Part shown: positions 33,881-46,022 of the stretch, one piece after another
Position numbering within the stretch: position 1 is the first letter of the stretch
How the letters are laid out: each line of letters opens with the position of its first letter
Assembly (NCBI GenBank): GCA_047495785.1
Contig: JBLDXI010000033.1
Location: 2,170,001 to 2,234,000, forward strand
Reading direction: 5' to 3'
Length of the DNA: 64,000 nt
Origin: Lepidodermella squamata
Taxonomy: Eukaryota > Gastrotricha
Notes under the pieces: generated by a model
What the model was told of the DNA's origin: nothing
Seen by the model: only the letters and a program-made list of their open reading frames with translations
The model's database searches: none
Made by a program: the position numbers and the translations under genes

Positions 33881-34120
33881 TTTCAAACAATAAAACTCTA
33901 TTTGAATGATAAAATGACTTCCTTAGATTTTTACTCGCTTCTCCACATGCAGTGTGTTATTTTGTTTTCTTTTAATTCTTGAAGTATTCTCCGAGTTTAT
34001 AGAACCAAAATGTAGACTTTGGAATGATTTTGTCACGATCACCAGTTCAACCTGCTGAAGAAACAATGAAATGGTTCGGTTGGAAGTGACTCGCTGAAAA
34101 TTACATTCAAAGAGACTTTC

Positions 34121-35780
34121 TTAGTTGGAGCCCTGAGCACCATGGGTCAAAATGGTTGCAGCAGCGAAATTTCGCTGGACAACAGTGGCAGAGACACGGC
34201 TCGCCTCGGCAGCGGTGTGGCCGAGCTGCGAGGCTAGCAACAACGCTGGCAGCTGGTTGGTGGTCTGAGGCTGGCGAATGTTATGAGCAATTTCTTCCTC
34301 GGTAATCGGCACAGTCGGCTCGCCACGAGACGCCTTGCTGCGGTTCTCAGCCTCGCGGCGGGAAACGTATTGCTGGCGCATCTGCAGATAGCGCGCTTGC
34401 TGCACGCAGTTCTGAACCGAGCGACCAGCGTCAACGGCCAACTCTTCGGCACACAGCGCCAAATCACGCAGGTGGCGTTGCAGGGCAACGGTAGTTTGTT
34501 GTTGGCTGCAAAGACAAAGTAACCCATCTTAATTTCATCCTTCAAACCCCCGACTTTTTCGTAATTTGAGACACATCATTATGCTTATGCAATAAAGCGC
34601 AACCCTCAAAAACGCAATAAAATTGTGAAAATCCAATAAAACGCGTCAAGTACCTAGTAAGATTTTCCTTCTTCGCCGTTTTGAGTGCCTGGCACGAGCT
34701 TCGGACGTTGAAAGCGCCGAACTGATGCAACAGAATGTTCGAAAGATCCGAGTTGCGGACAGTAACCGGGAGCTGCTCGAAAATGTTCTCGAAGGTCAGG
34801 CCGTGCTGGCGCATCGTCTGCGGCGTGAAGACGTTGTTGTCGTAGAGCGCAACAGCGGCGTCGCTGAGGCGGTACGCACGAACCAGGCACGGCGGGGTGG
34901 TGAAAGCAGCGAGAACGTTCGACGGGTTCGCCTTCACCTTCGCCAGGTTATTCAGATCAATGACGAGTACGACGCTCTCGTCGTGCTGTTGCTGGTAGCC
35001 GAACTGGTGCTCGACGAACGCTTTCGTGGCGAAATTCGCAACGGAAGCGGTCGTGTACCAGCCGACAGCGACGTGGTCCTGGCGGAACATGCGCATCGTC
35101 GACAGCATGTCCATTTGATACCTGAAATTTTCATTTTTTTCAATCATGTCAGCAAATTTAACATCATAACATCTCGTAATTGAACAATTCATTTCATTAC
35201 GGTCCCCAGCTCTGCATCGAGTATATTAATGACTTTTGTGGAATAGCAGTCGAGCATACATAGTATGCAAATATTTAACAACAGATTTTCGCTTGCAACT
35301 AAACTAAACTAAAGGTACTGATGTTCAGGGTCGTTTTAATCTACCTCGCTAGAATATAGTACATTTTACACCCACTGAATAAAGATAACCTCATTATCTA
35401 GGGTGGATTGACAACAATTAGGCCAGTTTTATAACCTAGACATTTACATCAAGAAATTTACATATTGAATTTCGTGAATCATCTTTCATATCATTTCAAC
35501 GGCCTTACTTGTTTTCAATGTGTTCACGACGAGTCGCATCTTCAATGTGGTCAAGCGATGGAGACGAGAAGCAATTCGTCACCTCGAGGGTCGATCCAAC
35601 CAGTAGACCGACCAGCTTGCCCTCCGCACGCTGGTTCGTCTCTTCGGCGCTGCCGGATAGAAGAGACTCGGCGTGACGCAGCATTTTCATGAGGGTTACG
35701 CCCTCGAGTTGCACGGCTTCCGGTTTGGCGATCATGTGAACTGAGCCGCGATGCTGGCCTACAGGTTGCGCTTGCCTCAT
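34121..35780 (-). CDS. eif-3.H: translation initiation factor eIF3 subunit H
   Basis: Three exons on minus: 35780-35509, 35121-34654 and 34505-34121, 374 residues. Subunit H is one of the two MPN-domain subunits of eIF3 in the 43S preinitiation complex. The MPN domain covers about residues 20-150 (VQLEGVTLMKMLRHAE, GLLVGSTLEVTNCF, then HVAVGWYTTASV). The JAMM metalloprotease residues are absent, as normal for eIF3h. The C-terminal helical part shows RREAENRSKASRGEP and LLLASQLGHTA, corresponding to the family's MDSLLIAGQI-type end. Length is close to the human protein (352). It lies just beyond copy B of the SWI/SNF pair but is read toward it on the same strand (about 240 bases), so could share an operon. 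Confidence 0.92.
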
Positions 35781-36390
35781 TTTAAAAATTATAACGATAA
35801 CGAAATCTAAAAATATCAAGGGATTAAATTGTATTAACAACACGTAATGGGCTTTTATTGAAATAATCAACCGTAAATAATATAAATTTGGCGGTGTATG
35901 GAAAAAAATCAAGGGAAGAAAAATCGAAAAACCGCTGTTGATCAATATCGTTACGAAAGACGATATAAAAATAATGATAATAATAATAATCGATGACTGG
36001 TTGATTGGAAAACGCGGGATGATGGAGGTACAAAATCTTTGATTACAGACAGGATTCACAACAGATTGCCACTGATTTTGAAGAAGAATAATAATAATAA
36101 GCAAAATCATATTGCGTCTAAGGCACCGCGATATCAATCGATTGGAGACCTGAATGTGGAAAACTTCGTTGTAACTAAAACGGTCCATGCACCATAAAAA
36201 TTTGTTAACAAATGGCCGTAAAAGCCAAGGCATGTGATAGTTCACAGCTAATCATACAACCTTAACACATGTGTGAAGCAGCAATGAAATGGTAACAGTA
36301 ATTCCTAAACGTGCCATTTGTTCACAACCGATCATACTAACGCTAACATATCGTAGTCAATTTCAAGTTCTCAACCGATTTTGAATCGAT
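35781..36390. other. intergenic, AGXT2 3' end to eIF3h start
   Basis: AT-rich, no gene supported. Repeated ATAATAATAATAAT runs around 35,970-36,095. Confidence 0.35.
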
Positions 36391-37860
36391 TTAAATGCCC
36401 ATTTCGGTAAGGGAAGCATCGAATGCGGCTAAGACGTAGTCAGCATCGTGTTGATTGATACACATTGGCGGCTTGAAGCGCAGCGTGTTTCCGAATAGTC
36501 CGGATTTGCCGACGAGAACGTACTTCTCACGTAGTTTCTCCATCAGAAGGGCGGATTTTTCGCCAGCTAATGGCGTCCTCTTGACGGGGTCTTCAACCAA
36601 CTCTATGGCCAGCATTAAACCAAGGCCGCGAACGTCACCGATGGACGGATGCTTCTTCTGCATTTCGGCGACCTTCTTCATGATGTAGGTACCCATTTTC
36701 TTCGAGTTGGCTTGCAATTTCTCCTCCTCGATAACATCAAGAACAGCGCTGCCTACAGCCGAAGCCATAGCATTTCCACCGAAGGTGTTGAAATGCAAAG
36801 CATGCGTTAAAGGCTGTGCAATTTCCTTGGTGGTAACAACAGCAGCAAGAGGGAAGCCATTGCCGATACCCTTCGCCATTGTTACAATATCGGGGACAAC
36901 GCCGTGCGTTTCCCAGCCCCAGAAAGCTTCACCAGTACGGCCAAAACCAGTTTGTACTTCATCAGCAATGCAAAGACCACCACGGGCACGGACAAGCTTA
37001 TAAACCTGTTGCAGATAACCCTTCGGGAATTGGACTGTGCCACCGGCGCCCTGGATAGATTCCGCAATAAACGCTGCCATTTTACTCTTGTAGCAGGTTG
37101 AGCGCAATAGATCCTCAACTTCGTGCACGTAAGCATCGCAAGCTTTACATTGACCGGCAGCACAATCGCATTCGCGATTAGCTTGCACGGGAGAGTTGCG
37201 GCAGTTCTTACCGCCCCACGGGCCCTTGTAGACGTCTGGGCAGATGGCGTGATGATGACCGCCTGGCATGGGGATATTATGGCGCCAAGTCTGCATAGCA
37301 GCCAATGGCATAGTGCTTGGTGAAATGCCGTGATATGCATTGCGAAGAGATACAACATCCTGGCTTCCAGTGTTCAAACGAGCCATCAGCAGTGCCAAAT
37401 CGTTGGCCTCAGAACCGCTGTTAACAAGATAGACGTATTTGAGAGGCTCCGGGAATTTACCAGCAAGTTTTTCAACATAAGTCAATACAGATTCATAATT
37501 GTAAATTGTGGATGTGTGCCACAACTTCTTAGCTTGACCTTCCAAAGCAGCAAGAACTTTAGGGTGACAATGTCCAACGCTGATAGTCACAATTCCGCCC
37601 AAAAAATCTACATATCGCTGGCCCTTCTCGTCAAACAAATACTGCATGTGACCCTGGGTAACAGTCAATGGTGATTTGTAGTAGTGGAAAATACCAGGAT
37701 TGAGATGCTTCTTTCGAATTTCAGTCAACTTATCGGCCGATGGTCCAGTGTACTTGGGCGGCTTATAATCACATGGTGGTAAATCAGCCTGAGTGAAACT
37801 AGACGAGCTGCGGATGCCACCCGCAGACCGAACTTGACGTAATAACTGGCTACGCATCAT
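36391..37860 (-). CDS. agxt2: mitochondrial alanine-glyoxylate aminotransferase 2 (class III)
   Basis: A single exon of 489 residues, rare for this intron-rich window. It is a PLP-dependent class-III transaminase that moves an amino group from alanine or beta-aminoisobutyrate (and dimethylarginines in mammals) to glyoxylate or pyruvate in mitochondria. The first about 20 residues (MMRSQLLRQVRSAGGIRSSS) look like a mitochondrial presequence. Family motifs: GHCHPKV, LWHTSTIY, LVNSGSEANDLA, YHGISPST, CPDVYKGPWGG, the CD...C...C cysteine-rich insert seen in AGXT2, IADEVQTGFGR, and the PLP lysine in VTMAKGIGNG. Length matches human AGXT2 (514). The ATG at 37860 is preferred; a TTTCATAG acceptor lies about 45 bases upstream on minus. 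Confidence 0.94.
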   Translation of the reverse strand: MMRSQLLRQVRSAGGIRSSSSFTQADLPPCDYKPPKYTGPSADKLTEIRKKHLNPGIFHYYKSPLTVTQGHMQYLFDEKGQRYVDFLGGIVTISVGHCHPKVLAALEGQAKKLWHTSTIYNYESVLTYVEKLAGKFPEPLKYVYLVNSGSEANDLALLMARLNTGSQDVVSLRNAYHGISPSTMPLAAMQTWRHNIPMPGGHHHAICPDVYKGPWGGKNCRNSPVQANRECDCAAGQCKACDAYVHEVEDLLRSTCYKSKMAAFIAESIQGAGGTVQFPKGYLQQVYKLVRARGGLCIADEVQTGFGRTGEAFWGWETHGVVPDIVTMAKGIGNGFPLAAVVTTKEIAQPLTHALHFNTFGGNAMASAVGSAVLDVIEEEKLQANSKKMGTYIMKKVAEMQKKHPSIGDVRGLGLMLAIELVEDPVKRTPLAGEKSALLMEKLREKYVLVGKSGLFGNTLRFKPPMCINQHDADYVLAAFDASLTEMGI

Positions 37861-39012
37861 TTTCAATTAAAACTCAGCAAACTCAAGTACAACGAAGTAC
37901 TGACCTATGAAAGATAAAAGAGGGTAAAGGGGGTTGAGGGTTGAATTAGGGCAAGTGTTTGGTGGTTAGTGCGACAAAATTACTTCTTAGTATGATACAA
38001 ATCACACGCTATGATCAATCTTCTATCTTCTATACATTCATTCTTTCATAAAAACGCAACTGGCCCTCTTTCTCAGAGCTAAATAACAACACTGAGGGCT
38101 GAGGGATCATTAAAATTTCACATGCTGAAGCCAATAGATAACGTCAATTTATGAAAAAAAACGACAGGATTGCAATTGACAGAAGTATACCAAATGCCTA
38201 GCCGGTTATCCACAGGACACAAGAAAGAATTCAAAGTTCGAGCTCATTCTCCATTTCTCCATTATCTGACGAAAACTAAAGCGAGATAAGCAGCGAAAAA
38301 CTGTGAACGACTATTCAAGGTCATAAAATAAAAAGAAATAAAGGGTTTCTGTCAATAATTATTTTAAAATCTACGACTTAATTTTATAAAATGAAAAGAA
38401 AACGGAGAAAAATGTGTTATTAGCCGCAGTTGAAATTACTTTTTTAACCTTGACTTTAATTTGTGTAGCCATCTGTCCGCGGTTTTCAGTTTTTGAAGCC
38501 TCAAACAGGTTGAGGGCGCTGCCTTTCAGTGCTTTCCGTTGACAGTTGAAAGAGAGGGCAGGCGGCTTTAGTTGGTCGTAGCAGTAGCCTAATGTTTTGT
38601 ATTGAATTTTGCTGCAATTATTATTCCAGCAAGTAATTATAGTTGACGTTAGCACCTTGTGTTACTGAGCCGACCGTTTATTGGAGTATTTTATTCATTA
38701 GCCACCTTCACCGTTTTAGCTTCACAGTAATATGTGAAGAAAAACAATGGGCTAGCTTCCTGATGGACTTACTAAAAACTGTTGTTGGAGTATCGGAGAA
38801 CGCCTCCAGAGATGTATCGCATTTTTTACTAAGTATCGAATTGAAAGTTTAACGACATGCATGATGCATGTAATGCTGCATATATATCATTTGCCGAAAT
38901 ATTTTGTTCTTCTTAATAACCAACTAATTGCCTTCCTCTTCCATGTCCGAGTTTTTGCTCTGACTCAATTCCGTAACCCAAGTTTTTATTCGGCCACTTT
39001 TTAGGGGAAGTC
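37861..39012. other. divergent promoter region, AGXT2 / NME6
   Basis: 1.15 kb between divergent genes. Short open frames around 38,371-38,655 (minus, with MATQIKVKVKK followed by a GTAATT donor-like site) and 38,643-38,852 (plus) are too weak to call genes. Confidence 0.35.
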
Positions 39013-39606
39013 ATGGAGTTTACTCTCGCTATTGTGAAGCCAGACGCCTTTTGTCGTCCTATTGTTCTAAAAGTAACGGCTGTATTCAAACCAAAATGTT
39101 TACGTAATTCGGGGTATTCTATGCAGGCATTGTACGAAGTTCTGGCCCGAAAGTCAATCAGAGTCTGCATGGTGAAAGATATGGAAATGAGCATGAACTT
39201 GGCTAAGTCCTTCTATCAAGAACATGAAGGTACGACAAGAATTTAGCTGAATTTACTGATAAATCTTAGTTTTGCGCTAGGAAAATTTTACTACGATCGG
39301 TTAGTGTTTAATATTACCAGTGGCCCTTTGAGAGCGCACGTCTTGCAAGGTGCGAATGTTATTAAGCAGTGGCGTGTAGTAATTGGCCCCACTAAAGTCA
39401 ATAAGCTTCATTATGAACCATATGAAGATTCGCTTCGGGCTAACTTCGGCCTGAGTGACACAAGAAACTCATTTCACGGGTCTGATTCGCCGTCGTCTGC
39501 ATTACGTGAAAGCTCTCTCATTTTTCCAAGCTTTGACCTTGTGAAGCTTGACAACTGCCCAGACTTATTGCCCGGGCTAGTTGTTCAAAGTGCGGGTTGC
39601 TGTTAA
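39013..39606 (+). CDS. nucleoside diphosphate kinase, NME6 type
   Basis: Three exons: 39013-39072, 39127-39229 and 39281-39606, 162 residues. The first intron is in frame (54 bp) and could be missed; removing it restores the family alignment (PIVLK joined to ALYEVLARK). The enzyme transfers the gamma phosphate between nucleoside triphosphates and diphosphates through a phosphohistidine; NME6 is a mitochondrial, low-activity member. Seen here: TLAIVKPDAF, FYQEHEGKFYYDRLV, ITSGPLRA, WRVVIGPT, and the active-site histidine in RNSFHGSDS. The short C-terminus ends in QSAGCC. The next gene's ATG is 69 bases after the stop on the same strand, suggesting an operon. Confidence 0.88.
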
Positions 39607-39675
39607 AAAGATAATGTTTTTTTTATTCGTCTTGTTGCGTCTAGGTTTTTATTTTTAATATTGGTGTAAGTTATT

Positions 39676-41023
39676 ATGACATTGGAGTGCTCCGTTTGTT
39701 TCGAGCTTTCAGATGACAACTACAAATTGAAAACATGTGGCTGCGAGTTTTGTAAACGCTGCGTTCTGAGTTACATCGGAGTTCGTGTCCAATCCGGTGA
39801 CGTGCTAGACATACCATGCTTGTCTTCTCAATGTAAGCAGCCTTTCACACATGAAGAGGTCGACGAGCTTCTTCGAGAATCTTCATCTACCGATATCCAT
39901 GAGCGCTATTTGCGATACAAAGGCAATCGAGATGTAGAACGCGATCCAAATCGGACCTTTTGCCCTAATCCATTATGCTCATGTATATGCGAAATCCCAC
40001 CTAGCCCTGCGTCTAACACCCAAACCTCAGTAACGGTTGATCAGAGCACAAATCCAGATTCGAGCAGTAATAGCCAGCAACCGCCCGTGATAAATCCACC
40101 CTCATTTGCGAGTCCTCGCGCTGTGAAATGTCAAAATTGTGGCTTTCAATTCTGCTCGCTCTGTCACGCATCATGGCTACCTGACCAGGTTGGCCAGTTG
40201 AATAGCAATCAACCGGGGACAATCGACAGTCCGCAAGCTCATCACCCTTTCAGAACCCCATCTTCAACTGCAGCTGCGGCAGCTGCTGCCATTCCTATGG
40301 GCAATTTGTTATTCGGTGCCAATGAGCAATCGCAACAGACTCAAGCATCCCCACACCAATGTGAAGTAACCTACGTAGTAAATCGGCAAAGATGGAATCT
40401 GCTATCTAGGTAATTTTGCAATGCCAGATTTATCGATGTAGATTTTAATCTTTGTTTACTTCAGAATTGGCATAGAAGTAGCGGCTGATGACGTCATGAT
40501 AAAGCGGTGTCCGTGCTGCGGCATCCCGGTGGAGCGCGGACCCGGTTGCGCTCAGATGCTGTGCCTGAACTGCCATCATACGTTCTGCTGGTACTGCTTG
40601 ACCGTATTGGATGGCGACGTGTTTCTGCGGCACTACGAGTCAGGCGTGTGTCGCGCACGTCTCGGCCACACGCCCGGCGATCTGCGCCGCCACCGTGCCC
40701 GCGTCGCCATGGCTCTCACATGCTGCGGCGTCGTCGCCGTCCTCCTCCTACCTGTCATAATCGTCTGTTCACCGTGCATTCTCACCTGCGTCTGCTGCGT
40801 GCGCTCGCTCATAAACAACAGCGCAAGAGGCGCGGCCGGGGCCAATAACGCGAACGCTACGACGAATCGACGGCAGCAGTTCACAAATTTGGAAGGCATT
40901 GCAGCTCAACCGCCGCCTGACTATAGTCAAGTCGTTACTAACAGTAACAATCAGGGCAACCGCACTTCGTCGTCGAATTCCAACAATAACTTGAACATCC
41001 ACCAAAATAACTCGCCAGTGTGA
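39676..41023 (+). CDS. RBR E3 ubiquitin ligase, RNF144 type, membrane-anchored
   Basis: Two exons, 39676-40409 and 40465-41023, 430 residues. RING1 (CSVCFELSDDNYKLKTCGCEF shortened: CSVCFEL...CGCEFCKRC) is followed by an IBR with a long Ser/Asn/Gln-rich insertion and an Ala run, and a RING2 (RCPCCGIPVERGPGCAQMLC) whose GPGC cysteine is the predicted thioester-forming catalytic residue. The segment FCWYCLTVLDGDVFLRHYESG and the following hydrophobic helix (VVAVLLLPVIIV) closely match RNF144A/B, which carry a C-terminal membrane anchor. The tail is Asn/Ser-rich with a PPPDY motif that could bind WW domains. RBR ligases accept ubiquitin from E2s (UBCH7 type) before passing it to substrate. Likely co-transcribed with the NME6 gene. 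Confidence 0.9.
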
Positions 41024-42169
41024 ATTAAGGGTCTTTATTTTGTTTCATTCAAATCGCGGGATCATTTTAGCTTTCACCTGTAGAGAGTGTTCAGTGGGTC
41101 AGAAATAATGTTGCGCCGTCTTGGACTGCGATTTCCTTCAGACGAAATCGAATATTTTCTGGTCCTTTCTCTATATGCACTTTCACTTTTCTCGTTAAAC
41201 TTTCTTGATTGAAAATGAGTCCCGAATTTCAGGAATTTCAGGGATAATTCCTTTATATTTTTTCTGCGCGTGCAGTCGGTAAGATTATAATGCAGGTAAA
41301 TGGTGTGGGCGCCATCTCGTTTTGAGATGCGATTGTAGCAAAAAGAGAAATACACGTCGTTGAATCTGGAATGTTGTCGGTAAAATATCACGGCTTCTAG
41401 TTTTTTCAGTCACATTTTTTTGTTGAGTTTCCATGCGCGCGATTTCAATATCGCGAGCGAATTACGTATTTTTCGTGCGCAAAATGGCCTTCTCATATCG
41501 CAGAAAATGCCATATGATGCTTCTCTTCGGTTGAGTTATGAAGATTTATTGTTATTTTTTTGAATTTCGGAATTATGGAGTTGCTAAGAGAGAAAGAAAG
41601 AATACTTTATTGTTAACATTATCTTTATTGAAAAAATATTATCTTCAGTTTTTATTTTTATATTCAGCTGTCGATGAAGCGAGAAATTTTCTGATGAGCG
41701 TTTGTTTATATGATGATATATCGTTATACAAATATATATGGAATTATCATGGCACTTGGTAAAAAATGTCGAAAACCCGAATAAAAACAAATGATGGTGG
41801 CTACATGTTTTTGTCTTCACTTTTTTATTTCGAATCGAGTATAGGGCAACTGGAAATGAATTTGCATAAAGCTGCGGCGAAATACAATGTTACAATGGGC
41901 AATAATATAATGAATGACAGACACCCGCCACTACACAATAAGTTTGTCACATCCGAAATACACGCAACGACCTCGAAACAAATACAAGCACACACCAATT
42001 CAGCATGATCCAACGATTTGAGCAAAGGCCTGTCTGGTTCTTTAATCCAATTTGATTGGATACAATTATCATATTCAGTATGGTACAAACAAAAAAGTCA
42101 CAAGTCGCTTCGCAGCTTGTTGCGTTATTGACCGTTTTTCATTGCGAAATTCATGTCGGAACACACCCC
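41024..42169. other. convergent 3' region between RBR ligase and PAN gene
   Basis: AT-rich, many short frames on both strands, none with gene-like composition. No repeat recognised. Confidence 0.35.
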
Positions 42170-44604
42170 TCAGGTTCTCAACTGGTAGTAGACAATACCC
42201 TGAAATAACATGGTCAATTAGTGAGAGATTCGTTGTTTTCAGAGTTTAAACTTACGTGAGGGCTAGGTTCGGGATTGACGCATTTGTTGGACTTGATGTA
42301 GCACTTGTTCTCGAACTGATCGAAGGCGAAACCGAGACACTTGGTCGTATGGATGCAGCGAAGAGCGCACTCGCCAAGGGGCGCCACTACCTGTTCGATG
42401 ACACTTCCACGGCAGTTGCCAGCTAGTGCGGTGTAGTACTCGAGCACCTTCTCCTTGGGCGGCTCGCCACTCGGACGGATCGCGTGGTGGTTTGCGCGGT
42501 TTTCACCGTACTGGCTCGCGGTGGAGACTAGCGATCGTCGCGCCATTAGCGAGGACTGGTCGTGGCCAAGGCTGTTGCGGGCGCGCAGTTTTTTCTGCTG
42601 CGCGTTGTGCATCTGCTGGAGGGCGGCGCCGAGGCTAGGCGAGGTTTTGTTTAAATTGTTTTGCAAAAAATCGTAAAAAGCAAACAATTTTTCAGACTTG
42701 GACGAAGGCGGCGTAGCATCGGCGCCATCATCGCTGCCGCCGTCACCCTGGGTCGCTGCTACGTTGTTCGAAGATCCGCTCGAAGACGGGGTTTTATCCA
42801 TCAAAGCGCCGATTTTCCGGTAATAGACCCATGCAGAGCTCGTGATGGGGGTGGAGCATGACTCAGCTCGCAGGTAGCACTCATGAGGAGAAGACACGTA
42901 CAGGTTCACTGAGAAGCCGGAGCAGTCAACACGGCGGTGGCACTTCCTCGCGCATTCGTAGACGTTCAGTTCGTAGACTTTGTTGTCCAACAATGGGCTC
43001 TGGCAATCGCCCTCAAGCCGTTCGTAGCCGTGGAGGACCTTGCGTTCTGAAGAACGAGATTCGCGGCTGTGACGAGGGTAACCGTTGTGGTGGTTGTGGC
43101 GCCTGTTACTATTCATCATGAATCGCTCCTCAGAAGACGTATAGCCTTTGTAGTGAGCAGGGCTCATAATTGGAGGCATCATTGGCATCGGCGCGGGAGG
43201 AGGTGCTCCGCCGCCGTAGGGTGACGAGCCACCTAGAGCTGCGAAGGGCGAACCACCTTGAGCAGCAGCGGCTGCTGCGGCGAGGATGCTAGGAGGGGCC
43301 CCAGCCATTCCGGCGAGCCCAGCTCCTCCCATCGCTCCCCCCATCATACCAGGTGGGCTATTGGCTCGACTAAGAATGAAGTTGAGCAGACTCAGAATGT
43401 CAGGCATGCCAGATGAACCGAAAACTGAAAAATATATAATTAAAATTATAAGAACTTTTATTGAATTATGAACCAACGTTTCTTGAAGACCTGCTTCTGT
43501 TGGCAGTGGCCGATGAAGCGGCAAATGTGGTGGTTCTGGTCGTAGGAAAACGCCTGGCAACCGGCATCGGCGAGGCAGTATTGCGCGCAAGTGAAAACAG
43601 TCGAAGTCTTGAAATGCTTGTCGCTATCGCAGATCTGATCGTAAGTCGACAGGTAGGCACGTAAAATCTCGGTATTCGGCTCGTCACTGATGCGAATTGG
43701 CGGCAAGTCGAATGGTTGAACGTCATAGCCGGATGGGGGCATGGGTGGGGGCGGATAAGGTGCGTGGACTTTGTGAGCCCTTGGTTGCTTTTCTGCGGAC
43801 AAGAAGATGTTTAATTGTAAATTTTAGGGAATTTGTTAAGCCTGAAAAACTCAAGACATACTGCGGCAAAAACCGAAGCGCGACGAGTAAGTCGGAAAGC
43901 GGCATTCAGTGTGTTGCAGGGTGCATGAAAATGGCTTCGCCTTGCCGTCGGCGTCCTTGTCCCAGCTGAAGCCGAGACATTCAGCATTCAGGTTGCATTG
44001 CGATGCGCAGCGCTCGCGGTTGAACGCCAGTGGGTTGCCGATGGGTGAGTCCGCACAGTAGCCGATGATTTCTTCGTAGCGAGGCGGGCAAGCGTCGCTC
44101 GGTGGGCGGGCATCTCCCGCCGACGATCTGTCATCGGCGCCATGCCAGCGCGATTTAGGGTGGGCGATGGATGATTGACTAGGCGATGGCCAGATGCCCT
44201 CTTCGTTGTGGTTAGAATTCGGTCCGGTCGGCATGGCGTCGAGCGGTGCGGAGGCGGAGGGTGGCGCAGCTACGTCATCGCTCGTCTGGATATTACTCTT
44301 GTCGCCTTGTTGTAATTGCTGCTGCTGATGATGAGCTGCCTCGAGCAGGCGCGACAGGTCCCGCTCGGCTTCCTCCGCGACTTTCACTTTAGTGAGGTCA
44401 TCACAAAATCCAGTTAGAGCAAAGCAAAAGAAATATCACAGACAGGAATCACAGGTAAAAGCAAAACAAAAAATAAATCAAATGTTAGTCGCGGTGAGCA
44501 AAATTTAATTAGCATCAAAGTTGCAACTCACTGTTGTACGGCTTAGCGCCTTTTAGGATGACTAGGCCTAGAACGACCAGGGGAATGAGGCTAAATCTAG
44601 CCAT
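42170..44604 (-). CDS. secreted PAN/Apple-domain protein with four PAN domains (paralogue F)
   Basis: Five exons on minus: 44604-44532, 44386-43862, 43792-43478, 43424-42256 and 42199-42170, 703 residues. A signal peptide (MARFSLIPLVVLGLVILKGA) is followed by a glutamine/serine-rich region and four PAN-like cysteine modules (about residues 125-198, 240-303, 425-500 and 622-703) separated by proline- and glycine-rich linkers. Typical strings are CPPRYEEIIGYCADSPIG, STYDQICDSDK, LLDNKVYELNVYECARKC and CLGFAFDQ. PAN modules mediate protein or carbohydrate contacts in extracellular matrix. Every module aligns one-to-one with the last four of the plus-strand paralogue at 56,974-62,189, including splice positions. 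The exon-3 donor (GTTGGT, 43477) is weak but is conserved in position with a GTAAGT in the paralogue. Additional small exons between 44,404 and 44,530 are possible. Confidence 0.82.
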
Positions 44605-45886
44605 GAAGATCGCTCAGAAAAATAAACTAACGCGAAAGTTCTCTATTCCCAACTTTTCGCCAAGTTGAAATCACGCTAAATGTCAGGTGGAATCCTTGTT
44701 GGCCCCGAAATTCGGCGCTATTTAAACGTGCCCTAGCAACCGGCCTCTCAGTAAATGGTGGTGATTTTAAGGCAGCGCAAATATGGACATCGCCTATGTG
44801 CGGTTGCAAAGTAGCGGTGGTTTGTTGTTTGCTTCGTTTTTGACGCGACCCGTTAAAAGGCGTTATTTCAGGCTAAAAATTTCCGTTGGTAAATATCGGC
44901 ACGGGCAAATTTTTAGCGGCCAATTTACGGCCCGAGCAGGACGAAGCAAAATTTAGCTGATATTTATTTAAATTTTTAGCCCACTGTTGATGGAATGCGT
45001 ACATGCGGTGGAGCCTGGCCGGGCAGGTGTTTGATCTAGCTGCTATTAGTCGACGCGTGTGTATGCTCGGCTTTTTATTCTGACTCGTAATTTTATTTGC
45101 GCAATTTTTAAAGATGGCAACTTTTGCCCGCTACCGACGCCCAAATAATGCGACATTTAGCGAACAAACAAGCGCTAGAAAAACCACGTCTTCAAAAACT
45201 ACCTGAGAAAAATTTGGTATATACATGCTTTAAGGTAGCTACAGTTTGTTTTTCCACAGAGTGCTCTAATAAAAAGATTCGTCCTCATGGAAACAGATCC
45301 TTCGTCTTCATAATAATATCAACATCGGTAACGATTTTTCTGCCTCTCCGTGACTACGGTACATTTTTCTTTTAATAACATATTTTCCCACTTTGCAGAT
45401 TTCTTTAACCTGAAAATAATTCGTCGAAGCACTCGTTAGATTTTAGAAAATAATTTTTTTTACTTATTTTCGGCTCAATATTAAAGGATCCGTACATTTT
45501 CCAAAAATAATGTCAGCCTCAAATGAATGTCAGGGTAAAGGTATTTCAATTTTAGGACCACCTGAATGCTTATCCGTGAGCCCGTAAACTTTGGTCGCTA
45601 GGTCGACCATTCGAAAATAATAAGAATGCCATGGTTTTTAAATTCGACAAAATTAGTTTACGGCTTCGCGAACACTCGTATCCGAACTTAGGCAACGCGA
45701 GGTCAAACGTGATCAACAACTACCAGGGAAACTCCAACTTCAAGCTTGCCTAATGCTAGAATCACTTCGACTGTTGGCATTGAGAAAAGTACTGGTCCCG
45801 TAAGAAACCTGATCGTTTGTGCTTTGACTCATCCATCTTATTTTCAAGCCGCTCCACCAGATCTGTCACGAAAAAATCGATTGATA
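44605..45886. other. intergenic, upstream of PAN gene F
   Basis: No gene seen. A short open frame at 45,124-45,375 has no coding character. Confidence 0.35.
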
Positions 45887-46022
45887 CAGTGGAACCCCGA
45901 TTCCCGGTAGTTTTGCTTGTAATTGCCCTCTGCGGGTCGTTCCTAAGTCGTTCCTAAATATTTACATATCGCGATTTCCCGTCAGACGGGAAACCAGGTG
46001 ACGGGAAATCGGGGTTCCACTG
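45887..46022. mobile_element. pogo-like MITE (136 bp)
   Basis: The terminal inverted repeat CAGTGGAACCCCGATT is identical at both ends and continues with one indel. TA flanks both sides (45885-45886 and 46023-46024), the target duplication of Tc1/mariner/pogo transposons. The interior holds a further hairpin (GATTTCCCGTC with its complement). It has no coding capacity, so it is non-autonomous. Confidence 0.8.

Noticed and set aside
36000-36245. Open minus frame extending upstream of eIF3h
   Set aside because: AT-rich and hydrophobic by composition; eIF3h begins naturally at the ATG at 35780.
38371-38852. Two small open frames between AGXT2 and NME6
   Set aside because: No consistent exon structure, no signal or domain, and composition like the intergenic flanks.
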